Assembly: GCA_001423545.1 (NCBI GenBank)
Contig: LMOK01000002.1
Span: forward strand, 744,001 to 808,000
Direction of reading: 5' to 3'
DNA: 64,000 nucleotides
DNA from: Orlajensenia sp001423545
GTDB lineage: Bacteria; Actinomycetota; Actinomycetes; Actinomycetales; Microbacteriaceae
Under the pieces are notes generated by a model, which ran no database searches, was not told the origin of the DNA, and saw nothing but the letters and a program-made list of their open reading frames with translations. The translations under genes were made by a program, and so were the position numbers. Of the stretch, positions 49,482 to 57,580 are shown in pieces; position 1 is the first letter of the stretch, and every line of letters begins with the position of its first letter.

Positions 49482-50534
49482 ATGTTCAGCAAAGAAGCTT
49501 CCAAGACTCGTGCCGTGTTCGTCGCGGTGCCCGTCGTCGCCATCGCACTCGCGCTCGCCGGGTGTTCCTCCGGCTCCGACTCGTCGGGCGGTTCCAGCTC
49601 CGGTTCCGGGTCCACGAAGGTCGCGGCCGTCATCAAGGGCCTCGACAACCCGTTCTTCCAGGCGATGGAGGACGGCATCAAGACGACCGCCCAGGAGGAC
49701 GGCGTCGACGTCACTGTCCAGGCCGCCGCCGACATCGGCGACACTACGGGCCAGGCCGACAAGCTCACCACCCTCGCCGGTCAGGACTACGGATGCTTCG
49801 TGGTCAACCCGATCAGCGGCACGAACCTCGTGCAAGCCCTCGCCCCGGTCGCTGCGGCCGGTACGACGATCGTCAACATCGACAATCCCATCGACGCCGA
49901 TGCGGCCGAGGCAGCCGGCATCGACATCGCCACCTACATCGGCACCGACAACAAGGCCGCGGGCGGCAAGGCCGGCGACTTCATCACCGGCAACGTGGAT
50001 GCCGGAGCCGAGGTCGCCGTCATCGGCGGCGTCGCCGGCGACGTGACCAGCGCCGCCCGCATCGACGGCTTCACCGCCGCCGCCGGCGACAAGGTCGAGA
50101 TCGTGCAGGAGGAGGCGGCCGACTGGAAGCGCGACGTCGCCCTCACCAAGGCCACCGACATCATCGCGGCGCACCCCGACGTCAAGGCGTTCTTCGCCGC
50201 GAACGACGACATGGGACTCGGCATCGTGAAGGCTGTCGAGAACGCCGGACTCACGGGCGAGATCGTGGTCGTGAGCGTCGACGGCAACAAGGACGCCCTG
50301 CAGTCGGTCGCCGACGGAGGCCTGAGCGCCACCGTCGCCCAGTACCCCTACGCGATCGGATCGCTCGGAGTGCAGGCCTGCGAGGTCGTCGCGGCAGGCG
50401 AGGAGCTCCCCGCCACGGTCGAGTCGCCCACGGCCCTCGTCACGGCGGATGTCGCGCAGCAGGCCATCGACGCCTTCCCGCAGCCGTTCGAGGAGTTCGA
50501 CAACCCGCTCGCGGACCTCCTGGGTTCGAAGTAG
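49482..50534 (+). CDS. Sugar ABC transporter substrate-binding lipoprotein
   Basis: A 350-residue periplasmic-binding-protein-like lipoprotein with signal sequence and lipobox LALAGC (lipidated Cys28), then a Ser/Gly-rich linker. The ribose/fructose-binding fold is shown by VAAVIKGLDNPFFQAMEDGIKTTAQEDG, VNPISGTNLVQAL, YIGTDNKAAGGKAGDF and FAANDDMGLGIVKAVENAG. ATG 49482 follows AAGGA. First gene of the operon; a strong hairpin separates it from the permease. The sugar is probably a ketohexose by comparison with FrcB. Confidence 0.92.
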   Translation: MFSKEASKTRAVFVAVPVVAIALALAGCSSGSDSSGGSSSGSGSTKVAAVIKGLDNPFFQAMEDGIKTTAQEDGVDVTVQAAADIGDTTGQADKLTTLAGQDYGCFVVNPISGTNLVQALAPVAAAGTTIVNIDNPIDADAAEAAGIDIATYIGTDNKAAGGKAGDFITGNVDAGAEVAVIGGVAGDVTSAARIDGFTAAAGDKVEIVQEEAADWKRDVALTKATDIIAAHPDVKAFFAANDDMGLGIVKAVENAGLTGEIVVVSVDGNKDALQSVADGGLSATVAQYPYAIGSLGVQACEVVAAGEELPATVESPTALVTADVAQQAIDAFPQPFEEFDNPLADLLGSK

Positions 50535-50538
50535 GACC

Positions 50539-50571
50539 CCGGGCCCCGGCTGACGCCTCGCCGGGGCCCGG
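50539..50571 (+). terminator. Intra-operon hairpin after the binding-protein gene
   Basis: A perfect 12-base inverted repeat, CCGGGCCCCGGC (50539-50550) and GCCGGGGCCCGG (50560-50571), begins four bases after the stop. No U-tract follows. In such operons this kind of structure allows more binding protein than membrane components. Confidence 0.75.
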
Positions 50572-50619
50572 TTCCATCCTCCCCACACCCCGCCACCGCT
50601 GAGAGAGACAGAGACACTC

Positions 50620-51615
50620 GTGAACCTCCCACTTCAGACCACGAACATCGCGGTCCCTGAGAAGGGCATCCGCCCCCTACTCCGAGAAGCCAAGAGCCTG
50701 AGCTTCTGGGCTGAGAACGCCGCACCGATCGGGCTCATCGCCCTCGTGATCGTCTTCGCCATCCTGAGCCCCACCTTCCTCAGCATCGGCAACATCCGGG
50801 CCATGCTCGTGGCCGCCGCCATTCTCGTGATCCTCGCGGTCGCCCAATCCTTCGTCATCACCACCGGAGGCATCGACCTCTCCATCTCGGCCACGATGAC
50901 CCTCGGCGCCGTCGGCTTCGGCATCGCCTGGCAGGCGGGCTTCGGCTTCTGGATCTCGGCGATCATCGCCATCCTCTCGGCCGGGGTCATCGGCCTGGTC
51001 AACGGACTGTTGATCGCGAAGGGCAAGGTGACGGACTTCATAGCCACGCTCGGAACCCTCTCGGTCGCCACGGGTCTCGCCCTCATCGTGACGAGCGGCA
51101 AGCCGGTCTCGATCACCAGCCCCGACCTGCTCCGCCTCACCACAGGGTCCGTCTGGATCGTCGGATATCCGTTCATCATCGCTCTCATCGTCGGTGTCGT
51201 CGGCTGGTTCGTCATGTTCCGCACCCGCTTCGGTCTGCACGTGCAGGCCGTCGGTGGCAGCGAGGAGGCGGCGGTCGCCAACGGCGTGAACGCCTCCCGC
51301 GTGCGCATGGCCGTCTACCTGATCGCGGCGCTGCTCGCAGGTCTCGCCTCGTTGCTGCTGGTCGCCAGAATCGGTGCCGCCGAGCCGGCCATCAACACCA
51401 GCTACCTGCTGAACTCGATCGCCGCCGTCGTGCTCGGCGGCGTCAGCCTCACCGGCGGCCGGGCGAAGATCGTCGGCCCGATCCTCGGTGCGCTGCTGCT
51501 CACCGCCCTCACCAACGGGCTCACCCTGCTCGGTGTCTCGCAGTTCTACCAGCCGCTCGCCGTCGGACTCGTCGTAGTCCTCGCGGCCCTTCTCACGAGG
51601 TTCCAGAAGAAATGA
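50620..51615 (+). CDS. Sugar ABC transporter permease (RbsC/FrcC-like)
   Basis: A 331-residue membrane protein with about ten transmembrane helices of the BPD_transp_2 family. Typical segments are IAILSPTFLSIGNIRAML-like LSPTFLSIGNI, SFVITTGGIDLSISATM, FIATLGTLSVATGLAL and the ATPase-contact region VGGSEEAAVANGVNASRVRMAVY. GTG 50620 is the likely start. Its stop overlaps the ATPase gene start (ATGA). Confidence 0.92.
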   Translation: MNLPLQTTNIAVPEKGIRPLLREAKSLSFWAENAAPIGLIALVIVFAILSPTFLSIGNIRAMLVAAAILVILAVAQSFVITTGGIDLSISATMTLGAVGFGIAWQAGFGFWISAIIAILSAGVIGLVNGLLIAKGKVTDFIATLGTLSVATGLALIVTSGKPVSITSPDLLRLTTGSVWIVGYPFIIALIVGVVGWFVMFRTRFGLHVQAVGGSEEAAVANGVNASRVRMAVYLIAALLAGLASLLLVARIGAAEPAINTSYLLNSIAAVVLGGVSLTGGRAKIVGPILGALLLTALTNGLTLLGVSQFYQPLAVGLVVVLAALLTRFQKK

Positions 51616-52379
51616 ACACCACAGCATCCGTCGACACCGACGTCATCCTCTCTGCCCAGGACATCACCAAGTCGTTCGGTGGCGTGCACGCCCTCCGCGG
51701 CGCGTCGATCACCATGCGACGCGGCGAGGTCACAGCACTCATCGGCGACAACGGTGCGGGCAAGTCGACCCTCGTGCGCTGCCTCTCCGGCATCCACCGA
51801 CCCGATTCCGGCACCATCACCCTCGACGGGAAGGTGGTCGAGTTCGGCACTCCGCTCGCCGCCCGTGAGCACGGCATCGAGACCGTGCAGCAGAACCTCG
51901 CCCTCGTCGAGGAGCTCACCGTGTGGCAGAACTTCTTCATCGGCCGCGAGAAGACCAAGGGCTTCGGTCCGTTCCAGATGCTCGATCGCAAGGCCATGCG
52001 CTCCACCGCCGAGACCCTGCTCTCGGATCTCGCCGTGAACGTGCCTCCGGTGACCAGCCGCGTGCGCCGCCTCTCGGGTGGTCAGCGCCAGGCCGTCGCC
52101 ATCGCTCGCGCAGCCGGCTGGGGCAGCTCGATCGTCATCATGGACGAGCCGACGGCGGCACTCGGTGTACAGGAGACGGCGCGCGTCGAGTCGATCATCC
52201 GCAAACTGCAGGACCAGGGCGTCGCCGTGCTGCTCATCAGTCACAACTTCGACCAGGTGCTGCGCCTCTCCGACCACGTGTGGGTCATGCGCGGCGGCCT
52301 CGCCGTGGCCGAGCGTCGCTCGTCCGAGACCAGCGGCGACGAGCTCGTCGCCCTCATCACCGGCGCGAAGGCGGCCTGA
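51612..52379 (+). CDS. Sugar ABC transporter ATP-binding protein, single domain (FrcA-like)
   Basis: A 255-residue ATPase with Walker A GDNGAGKST (45-53), signature LSGGQRQAVAIARA and Walker B IVIMDEPTAAL, and SHNFDQVLRLSDHVWVMRGG. Most sugar importers of this permease class use a fused double ATPase of about 500 residues; a single domain is typical of the fructose importer FrcBCA, which supports the frc-like assignment. It overlaps the permease and is followed by epimerase-like enzymes. Confidence 0.93.
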   Translation: MNTTASVDTDVILSAQDITKSFGGVHALRGASITMRRGEVTALIGDNGAGKSTLVRCLSGIHRPDSGTITLDGKVVEFGTPLAAREHGIETVQQNLALVEELTVWQNFFIGREKTKGFGPFQMLDRKAMRSTAETLLSDLAVNVPPVTSRVRRLSGGQRQAVAIARAAGWGSSIVIMDEPTAALGVQETARVESIIRKLQDQGVAVLLISHNFDQVLRLSDHVWVMRGGLAVAERRSSETSGDELVALITGAKAA

Positions 52380-52384
52380 TCACA

Positions 52385-53269
52385 GTGACCGCCAACCGCA
52401 TCGGAATCCACGCCGGGGTGTGGGGCTTCAACTGGTCGCCGGATGCCGCCGAGCGCGCCATCCGCGGGGCATCCGAGGCCGGCTACGACCTCATCGAGAT
52501 CCCGGCCATCGATCGTGCCGAGCTCGACTCCCTCAACACCCGTCGGCTGCTCGACAGGCACGGCATCGACTCCGTCGTCTCGCTCGCCCTCGGCTTCGAC
52601 GACGACATCAACTCGACGGATGCCGCAGCCTCGGCCCGCGGTGAACACCGGCTGTCCGAGGCCGTGGCCTTCGCAGCGGAGATCGGTGCCCCGTTCGTCG
52701 GCGGCGTCGTCTACTCGGCGATGGGCCGCTACGGGCATCCGTTCGCCGCAGCCGACCGTGAGAACGCCCTCGGCGTGCTGCGGCGGATCGCCGCCCTGGC
52801 GGCTCGCGACGGGATCACCCTCGGCATCGAGTACGTCAACCGCTACGAGTCGAACCTGCTCAACACGGCGGCGCAGACCGTGCGCTTCCTCGAGAACCTC
52901 GGCGTCGACAACGCGGTCGTGCACCTCGACACCTTCCACGCGCACGTGGAGGAGGTCGACGTCTCGACCGCCATCGCCGTCGCTGGGGACCACCTCGGCT
53001 ACATCCACGCCAGCGAGAGCCATCGCGGCCGCCTCGGCACCGGGGCCATCGACTGGCCGCGGCTGACCAGGGCCCTCGTCGCCTCCGGCTACGCGGGGGC
53101 GATCACGGTGGAGACCTTCTCCAGCGCTGTGCTGACGGCTGAGCAGTCCGTCGACATCGGGCTCTGGCGCCCGATGTGGAGCGACCCCACCGAGCTCGCC
53201 CACGAGTCCAACACCTTCCTGCGCACCGAGCTGGCCGCGGCATCCGTCGCCGTCTCGCTCGCTGCCTGA
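52385..53269 (+). CDS. Sugar phosphate isomerase/epimerase-like protein A
   Basis: A 294-residue TIM-barrel enzyme of the AP endonuclease 2-like sugar epimerase family. Metal ligands appear in LGIEYVNRYESNLLNTAA (Glu), VVHLDTFHAHVEE (Asp and His), YIHASESHRGRLGTG and TVETFSS (Glu). The arrangement matches D-tagatose/D-psicose 3-epimerases. GTG 52385 starts five bases after the ATPase stop. It is a paralogue of the next gene, and the pair may act on different sugars or successive steps. Confidence 0.88.
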   Translation: MTANRIGIHAGVWGFNWSPDAAERAIRGASEAGYDLIEIPAIDRAELDSLNTRRLLDRHGIDSVVSLALGFDDDINSTDAAASARGEHRLSEAVAFAAEIGAPFVGGVVYSAMGRYGHPFAAADRENALGVLRRIAALAARDGITLGIEYVNRYESNLLNTAAQTVRFLENLGVDNAVVHLDTFHAHVEEVDVSTAIAVAGDHLGYIHASESHRGRLGTGAIDWPRLTRALVASGYAGAITVETFSSAVLTAEQSVDIGLWRPMWSDPTELAHESNTFLRTELAAASVAVSLAA

Positions 53270-53310
53270 ACCGACCACCAGACCCGCACCACCACAAGAA
53301 CAGGAACACC

Positions 53311-54180
53311 ATGCCGACCAACAAGCTCGGAGTTCACGCCCTCGTCTTCGCAGGCGGGACCACCCCCGCCGAGATGACCTCGATCATCGCCGAGACCAAG
53401 AAGGCCGGTTACGACATCCTCGAGCTGTCGCTGCACGACTCTCCGGCCCTCGACGTGGCCGCCGCCCGTGCCGAACTCGAGGCTGCCGGCCTCGGCATCG
53501 TCTGCTCGCGCGGCCTCGCCTTCGAGGCCGACGTCTCGAGCGACGACTCCGCCGTGGTGGCGAAGGGCGCTGCGCTCCTGCACGATTCCCTTCAGATCAC
53601 GCACGACCTGGGCGGCACTCACTTCACCGGGGCGCTCTACAGTGCTCTGGGCAAGTACGGGCATCCACTCTCCTCCGCGGGCCGGGCGAACGTCGTCTCG
53701 ACGCTCAAGGACCTCGCCGTGGAGGCCGCGCAGAAGAACATGACCCTGGGCCTCGAGGTGTGCAACCGCTACGAGACCAACGTGATCAACACCGCGGCCG
53801 ACGCCCTGCGCCTCGCCGACGACATCGGTGCCGACAACGTGGTGATCCACCTCGACAGTTACCACATGAACATCGAGGAGGACGACTTCTCACGACCCGT
53901 CAAGCTCGTCGGCGACCGCCTCGGCTATGTGCACATCGGCGAGAACCACCGCGGCTACCTCGGCAGCGGGCACCTCGACTTCACGTCGTTCTTCCACGCG
54001 CTGGAGGACATCGGCTACGCGGGTCCGATCACCTTCGAGTCGTTCTCCTCGGCCGTCGTCTCGCCGACGCTCTCGAACGACCTGGCGATCTGGCGCAACC
54101 TCTGGGACGACGGCCCCGCGCTCGCGCGTCACGCCCACACCTTCCTGAGCAACCGTCTCGAGAGCAACCGTGTCTCCTGA
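53311..54180 (+). CDS. Sugar phosphate isomerase/epimerase-like protein B
   Basis: A 289-residue paralogue of the preceding enzyme, with the same metal-site segments: LGLEVCNRYETNVINTAADAL, VIHLDSYHMNIEE, YVHIGENHRGYLGSG and TFESFSS. The N-terminus is MPTNKLGVHALVFAGGTTPAEM. The Glu-Asp-His-Glu quartet is that of ketose 3-epimerases. The stop overlaps the kinase gene by 11 bases. A role in converting an imported rare ketose to fructose or a similar common sugar is inferred from context. Confidence 0.88.
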   Translation: MPTNKLGVHALVFAGGTTPAEMTSIIAETKKAGYDILELSLHDSPALDVAAARAELEAAGLGIVCSRGLAFEADVSSDDSAVVAKGAALLHDSLQITHDLGGTHFTGALYSALGKYGHPLSSAGRANVVSTLKDLAVEAAQKNMTLGLEVCNRYETNVINTAADALRLADDIGADNVVIHLDSYHMNIEEDDFSRPVKLVGDRLGYVHIGENHRGYLGSGHLDFTSFFHALEDIGYAGPITFESFSSAVVSPTLSNDLAIWRNLWDDGPALARHAHTFLSNRLESNRVS

Positions 54181-54865
54181 GCCGGAACGCGCCGACCGGC
54201 CGCCGCTCTCGACCGAGGCCGTCGATGCCCTGGTCTCCCGCATCCGTTCGCTGACGGATGCCGCCGGTCGGCGCGTTCTCATCGGCATCACGGGCAGCCC
54301 CGGCAGTGGCAAGACGACGCTGGCGAAGGCGATCGTGGGTCGGATCAACGGCGATGCCGGAGCCGCCGGCCCCGCCGTGCACCTCCCGATGGACGGCTAC
54401 CACCTGGCCAACTCCACGCTCGACAGGCTCGGCATCCACGATCGGAAGGGTGCCATCGAGACCTTCGACGGCTGGGGCTTCGTGGCCCTCCTCGATCGCC
54501 TCCGCTCCGAGAGCGGCCACACGATCTACGCGCCGAGCTTCAAGCGCAAGGTCGACGAGGGGGTCGCCGGCGAGATCGCCGTCGACGACTCCGCGACCAT
54601 CGTCGTCATCGAGGGCAACTACCTGCTGTCGGATGCCGCGCCGTGGGCCGGCGTCCGGGACCGACTCGACGCCGCCTGGTTCTGCTCGACTCCGGTGGAC
54701 GAGCGCGAGCGCCGCCTGGTCGATCGGCACACCCGGCACGGGCGCACGCCCGAGGCCGCGACGGCCTGGGCGCGCGACGTCGACGGGGCCAACGCCGTGC
54801 TCATCGAGCGGTCGCGCGAGCGGGCCGAGCTGGCGATCTCCGGAGTGACCGGCGAGATCCTGTAG
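54170..54865 (+). CDS. Nucleoside/sugar kinase family protein (FrcK/PanK-like P-loop)
   Basis: A 231-residue P-loop kinase related to pantothenate and uridine kinases and to FrcK of rhizobial fructose operons. The Walker A motif GSPGSGKT is at 42-49, PMDGYHLANSTLDRLG contains the Asp acting near the acceptor, then RKGAIETFDGWGF, YAPSFKRKVDE, VVIEGNYLL and the lid DERERRLVDRHTRHGR. GTG 54170 overlaps the epimerase gene by 11 bases. It most likely phosphorylates the imported sugar or its epimer. Confidence 0.87.
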   Translation: MSPEPERADRPPLSTEAVDALVSRIRSLTDAAGRRVLIGITGSPGSGKTTLAKAIVGRINGDAGAAGPAVHLPMDGYHLANSTLDRLGIHDRKGAIETFDGWGFVALLDRLRSESGHTIYAPSFKRKVDEGVAGEIAVDDSATIVVIEGNYLLSDAAPWAGVRDRLDAAWFCSTPVDERERRLVDRHTRHGRTPEAATAWARDVDGANAVLIERSRERAELAISGVTGEIL

Positions 54866-54877
54866 GCGGCGGCTGCG

Positions 54878-55603
54878 CTAGATGATGTGGATCGTCACAT
54901 CGTCGACCCAGAGGCCGGCGGCGAGCAGCACGGCCAGGCTTCCGGTGACGGCCAGCAGGCCCGGATGCGCGAGCCCGACGATGAGGGCGTGCGTGCGCGG
55001 CATCCCCTCGAGGAAGCCCTTCGGCAGCCGGGTGCGCTTCGGGTGGGCGCGCCAGCCGCGCAGCCGCGAGAGGTACCAGGCGTAGCGGAACGTCAGCACG
55101 AGCCAGAGGAAGAGCACGACGACGGGGACAGCTGCCAGCACCCACCCCGCGCCGATCCCGAGCGTCGCGGTCTCGTTGTCCTTGCCCGCATTCTGCAACT
55201 GGGCGGCGATGGTGGCGCTCAGCACGACCGAGATCGTCCAGGCGAGAAAGGCGAAGGTGTAGCCGGCGAAGCGTCCGAAGAAGTGCGCGAGCACCGATTC
55301 GGGGTGCTCGAGGTGCGAGCGCGGAGTCTCGCTCAGCACCACGATGGTCGCTGCGAAGCTCGGCAGCAGGGCGATGACGACGAGCACGATCCAGATGACC
55401 GCGTGCAGGTCGAAGTGGTCTGCGACGAACAGCAGCGCCACCCAGAACGCCGCCCAGATCCAGCCCGCGGCGAGAGCGTGCTCCACCAACCACGTCGGGT
55501 GGCGGTCCTCCATGCCCGCGGCGAGCCTGTGCGCGCGTGGGCGTATCCGCGCCGGCGGGGGCGCGGTGTGCTGCTCCTGGTTCGCTTCGTCCATCGACCC
55601 CAT
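54878..55603 (-). CDS. Hypothetical polytopic membrane protein
   Basis: A 241-residue protein with a charged N-terminus of about 38 residues and roughly five transmembrane helices (for example LAAGWIWAAFWVALLFVADHF and WIVLVVIALLPSFAATIVVL). A conserved-looking cytoplasmic stretch SETPRSHLEHPESVLAHFFGRF lies between helices. I recognise no family. It starts at ATG 55603 or 55594. It converges on the sugar-kinase gene and is divergent from the epoxide hydrolase gene. Confidence 0.75.
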   Translation of the reverse strand: MGSMDEANQEQHTAPPPARIRPRAHRLAAGMEDRHPTWLVEHALAAGWIWAAFWVALLFVADHFDLHAVIWIVLVVIALLPSFAATIVVLSETPRSHLEHPESVLAHFFGRFAGYTFAFLAWTISVVLSATIAAQLQNAGKDNETATLGIGAGWVLAAVPVVVLFLWLVLTFRYAWYLSRLRGWRAHPKRTRLPKGFLEGMPRTHALIVGLAHPGLLAVTGSLAVLLAAGLWVDDVTIHII

Positions 55604-55653
55604 CCTGCCGTGCGCCCGCCGGATCCGGGCGGACCGTGCCTAGGCTGGTGCGC

Positions 55654-56829
55654 ATGTCGGATGCCGCACTCGAGCCGTTCAGCCCCCACGCCGACCCTGC
55701 CGACCTCGACGATCTGCGGGCTCGACTGCGGGCGACGCGCTGGCCCGATGCCCCCGAGGACGCCGGCTGGAGCCTCGGCGCTGACCTCGACTACCTGCGC
55801 GAGCTCGCCGCCTACTGGGCCGACGGCTTCGACTGGACGACACAGGAGGTCGCGCTCGCGAGGCTGCCCCGTTACAGGGCGCGGGTGGGCGGGCTGGGCA
55901 TCCACCTCGTGCACGCTCCGGCGTCGGCGTCGGCGTCGGCATCGGCATCCGGTGCCGCCATTCCCCTGATCCTCACTCACGGCTGGCCCGACTCGTTCTG
56001 GCGGTTCTCGAAGGTCATCCCGCTGCTCACCGATCCCGGCGCGCACGGCGCCGACCCCGCCGATGCCTTCGAGGTGGTCGTTCCCGACATGCCCGGATAC
56101 GGCTACTCGGAGCATCCGTCGCCCGCACTCGACTCCCGAGCCGTCGCCGGCCTGTGGGCCGAGCTGATGACGGCGCTCGGGCACGAGAGGTTCTTCGCTG
56201 CCGGCGGCGACATCGGCAGCCACGTGAGCCGGTACCTCGCCCTCGATCACCCCGAGAGGGTCGTCGCGGTGCATCGAACGGATGCCGGCATCCCGGCGCC
56301 CGGAGCCGACCTGTCGCAGCTGTCCCCCGACGAGCGGGCGCTGGTCGCCGACGCGGCGCAGTGGAACGCGACCGAGGGCGCCTACGGGGCGATGCACCGC
56401 ACCAAGCCGCAGACCGCGGCGTTCGGGCTGACCGACTCGCCCGTGGGCCTGCTGGCCTGGATCGTGGAGAAGCTGCGCTCCTGGAGCGACTGCGGCGGCG
56501 ACATCGAGCGGAGCCTCACGAAGGACGAGATCCTCACGAACGTCACGATCTACTGGCTGACCGGAACGATCGGCTCGTCGATGCGCATGTACAACGCGAA
56601 CTCGAGGCTGGCGCCCGAGCAGCTGGTGCGGCGGGTCGAGGTGCCGTCGGGCTTCTCGATCTTCCCGGCGGACATCGTGCGGGCGCCCAGGGACTGGCTC
56701 GAGCGTTCCACGAACCTGGTGAGCGCCACCGAGCCTGCACGCGGCGGCCACTTCGCGGCCTTCGAGGAGCCCGAGCTCTACGCACAGGAGCTGCGGGACT
56801 TCTTCCGGCCGTTCCGCGCCCCGTTGTAG
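55654..56829 (+). CDS. Epoxide hydrolase family protein
   Basis: A 391-residue alpha/beta hydrolase with the N-terminal epoxide-hydrolase domain (DLDDLRARLRATRWPD, about 15-110) in front of the catalytic fold. The oxyanion motif is LTHGWPDSFWRF, the nucleophile Asp186 is in AAGGDIGSHVSRY, and the His is in ARGGHFAAFEEPEL. PDMPGYGYSEHP is typical. Five tandem six-base units (55921-55950) encode an Ala-Ser linker between the domains. TAGGCT seven bases before the ATG suggests a leaderless transcript. Probable role: hydration of a xenobiotic or lipid epoxide. Confidence 0.92.
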   Translation: MSDAALEPFSPHADPADLDDLRARLRATRWPDAPEDAGWSLGADLDYLRELAAYWADGFDWTTQEVALARLPRYRARVGGLGIHLVHAPASASASASASGAAIPLILTHGWPDSFWRFSKVIPLLTDPGAHGADPADAFEVVVPDMPGYGYSEHPSPALDSRAVAGLWAELMTALGHERFFAAGGDIGSHVSRYLALDHPERVVAVHRTDAGIPAPGADLSQLSPDERALVADAAQWNATEGAYGAMHRTKPQTAAFGLTDSPVGLLAWIVEKLRSWSDCGGDIERSLTKDEILTNVTIYWLTGTIGSSMRMYNANSRLAPEQLVRRVEVPSGFSIFPADIVRAPRDWLERSTNLVSATEPARGGHFAAFEEPELYAQELRDFFRPFRAPL

Positions 56830-56940
56830 CGCGCTCGGCCCCCGCGTTTACAGGATCAGCGCCCGTTCACGCTCTGTGGGAGGGTCATCCTCGGGCTCAT
56901 CCTGCAATCGTGAGCCTGCGTGCCATTCGTGCGCCGAGCC

Positions 56941-57579
56941 TCAGCGGATCGCGCTGGTGAACGCGACCCCCGTCGCGGCGCGCACCTGCTCGAGGGAGAC
57001 ATCCGGAGCCAACTGCGTGAGCACCAGGCCGTCGTCGGTCACATCGAAGTCGGCGAGATCGGTGATGATGCGCTGCACCACCCGCAGGCCGGTGAGCGGC
57101 AGCGTGCACTGCTCGACGATCTTCGGAGCGCCGTCCTTCGCCACGTGCTCGGTGAGCACGACCACGCGCCTGGTGCCCGCCACGAGGTCCATCGCGCCGC
57201 CCATGCCCTTCACGAGCTTGCCCGGAATCGACCAGTTGGCGAGGTCGCCTGAGCCCGACACCTGCATGGCGCCGAGGAAGGCCACGTCGACGTGGCCGCC
57301 GCGGATCATCGCGAACGAGTCCGCCGAGTCGAAGATGCTGCTGCCCGGGAGAACCGTCACCGTCTGCTTGCCGGCGTTGATGAGGTCGGCGTCCTCCTCG
57401 CCCTCGAACGGGAACGGGCCCATGCCGAGCAGGCCGTTCTCGCTCTGCAGCGTGATCGAGAGCCCGTCGGGAACGTTGTTCGCCACGAGGGTCGGGATGC
57501 CGATCCCGAGGTTCACGTAGTCGCCGTCGTGCAGTTCACCGGCGGCGATGGCCGCCATCTGGTCGCGGGTCCATGGCAT
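56941..57579 (-). CDS. 3-oxoacid CoA-transferase subunit B
   Basis: A 212-residue beta subunit of a class I CoA-transferase. The catalytic Glu47 is in LQSENGLLGMGP, after YVNLGIGIPTLVANNV. GGHVDVAFLGAMQVSGSGDLANW and KGMGGAMDLV are characteristic. With the alpha subunit it moves CoA from succinyl-CoA to acetoacetate or 3-oxoadipate; sequence alone does not separate ScoB, AtoA and PcaJ. It starts one base after the alpha-subunit stop. Confidence 0.93.
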   Translation of the reverse strand: MPWTRDQMAAIAAGELHDGDYVNLGIGIPTLVANNVPDGLSITLQSENGLLGMGPFPFEGEEDADLINAGKQTVTVLPGSSIFDSADSFAMIRGGHVDVAFLGAMQVSGSGDLANWSIPGKLVKGMGGAMDLVAGTRRVVVLTEHVAKDGAPKIVEQCTLPLTGLRVVQRIITDLADFDVTDDGLVLTQLAPDVSLEQVRAATGVAFTSAIR

Positions 57580-57580
57580 G

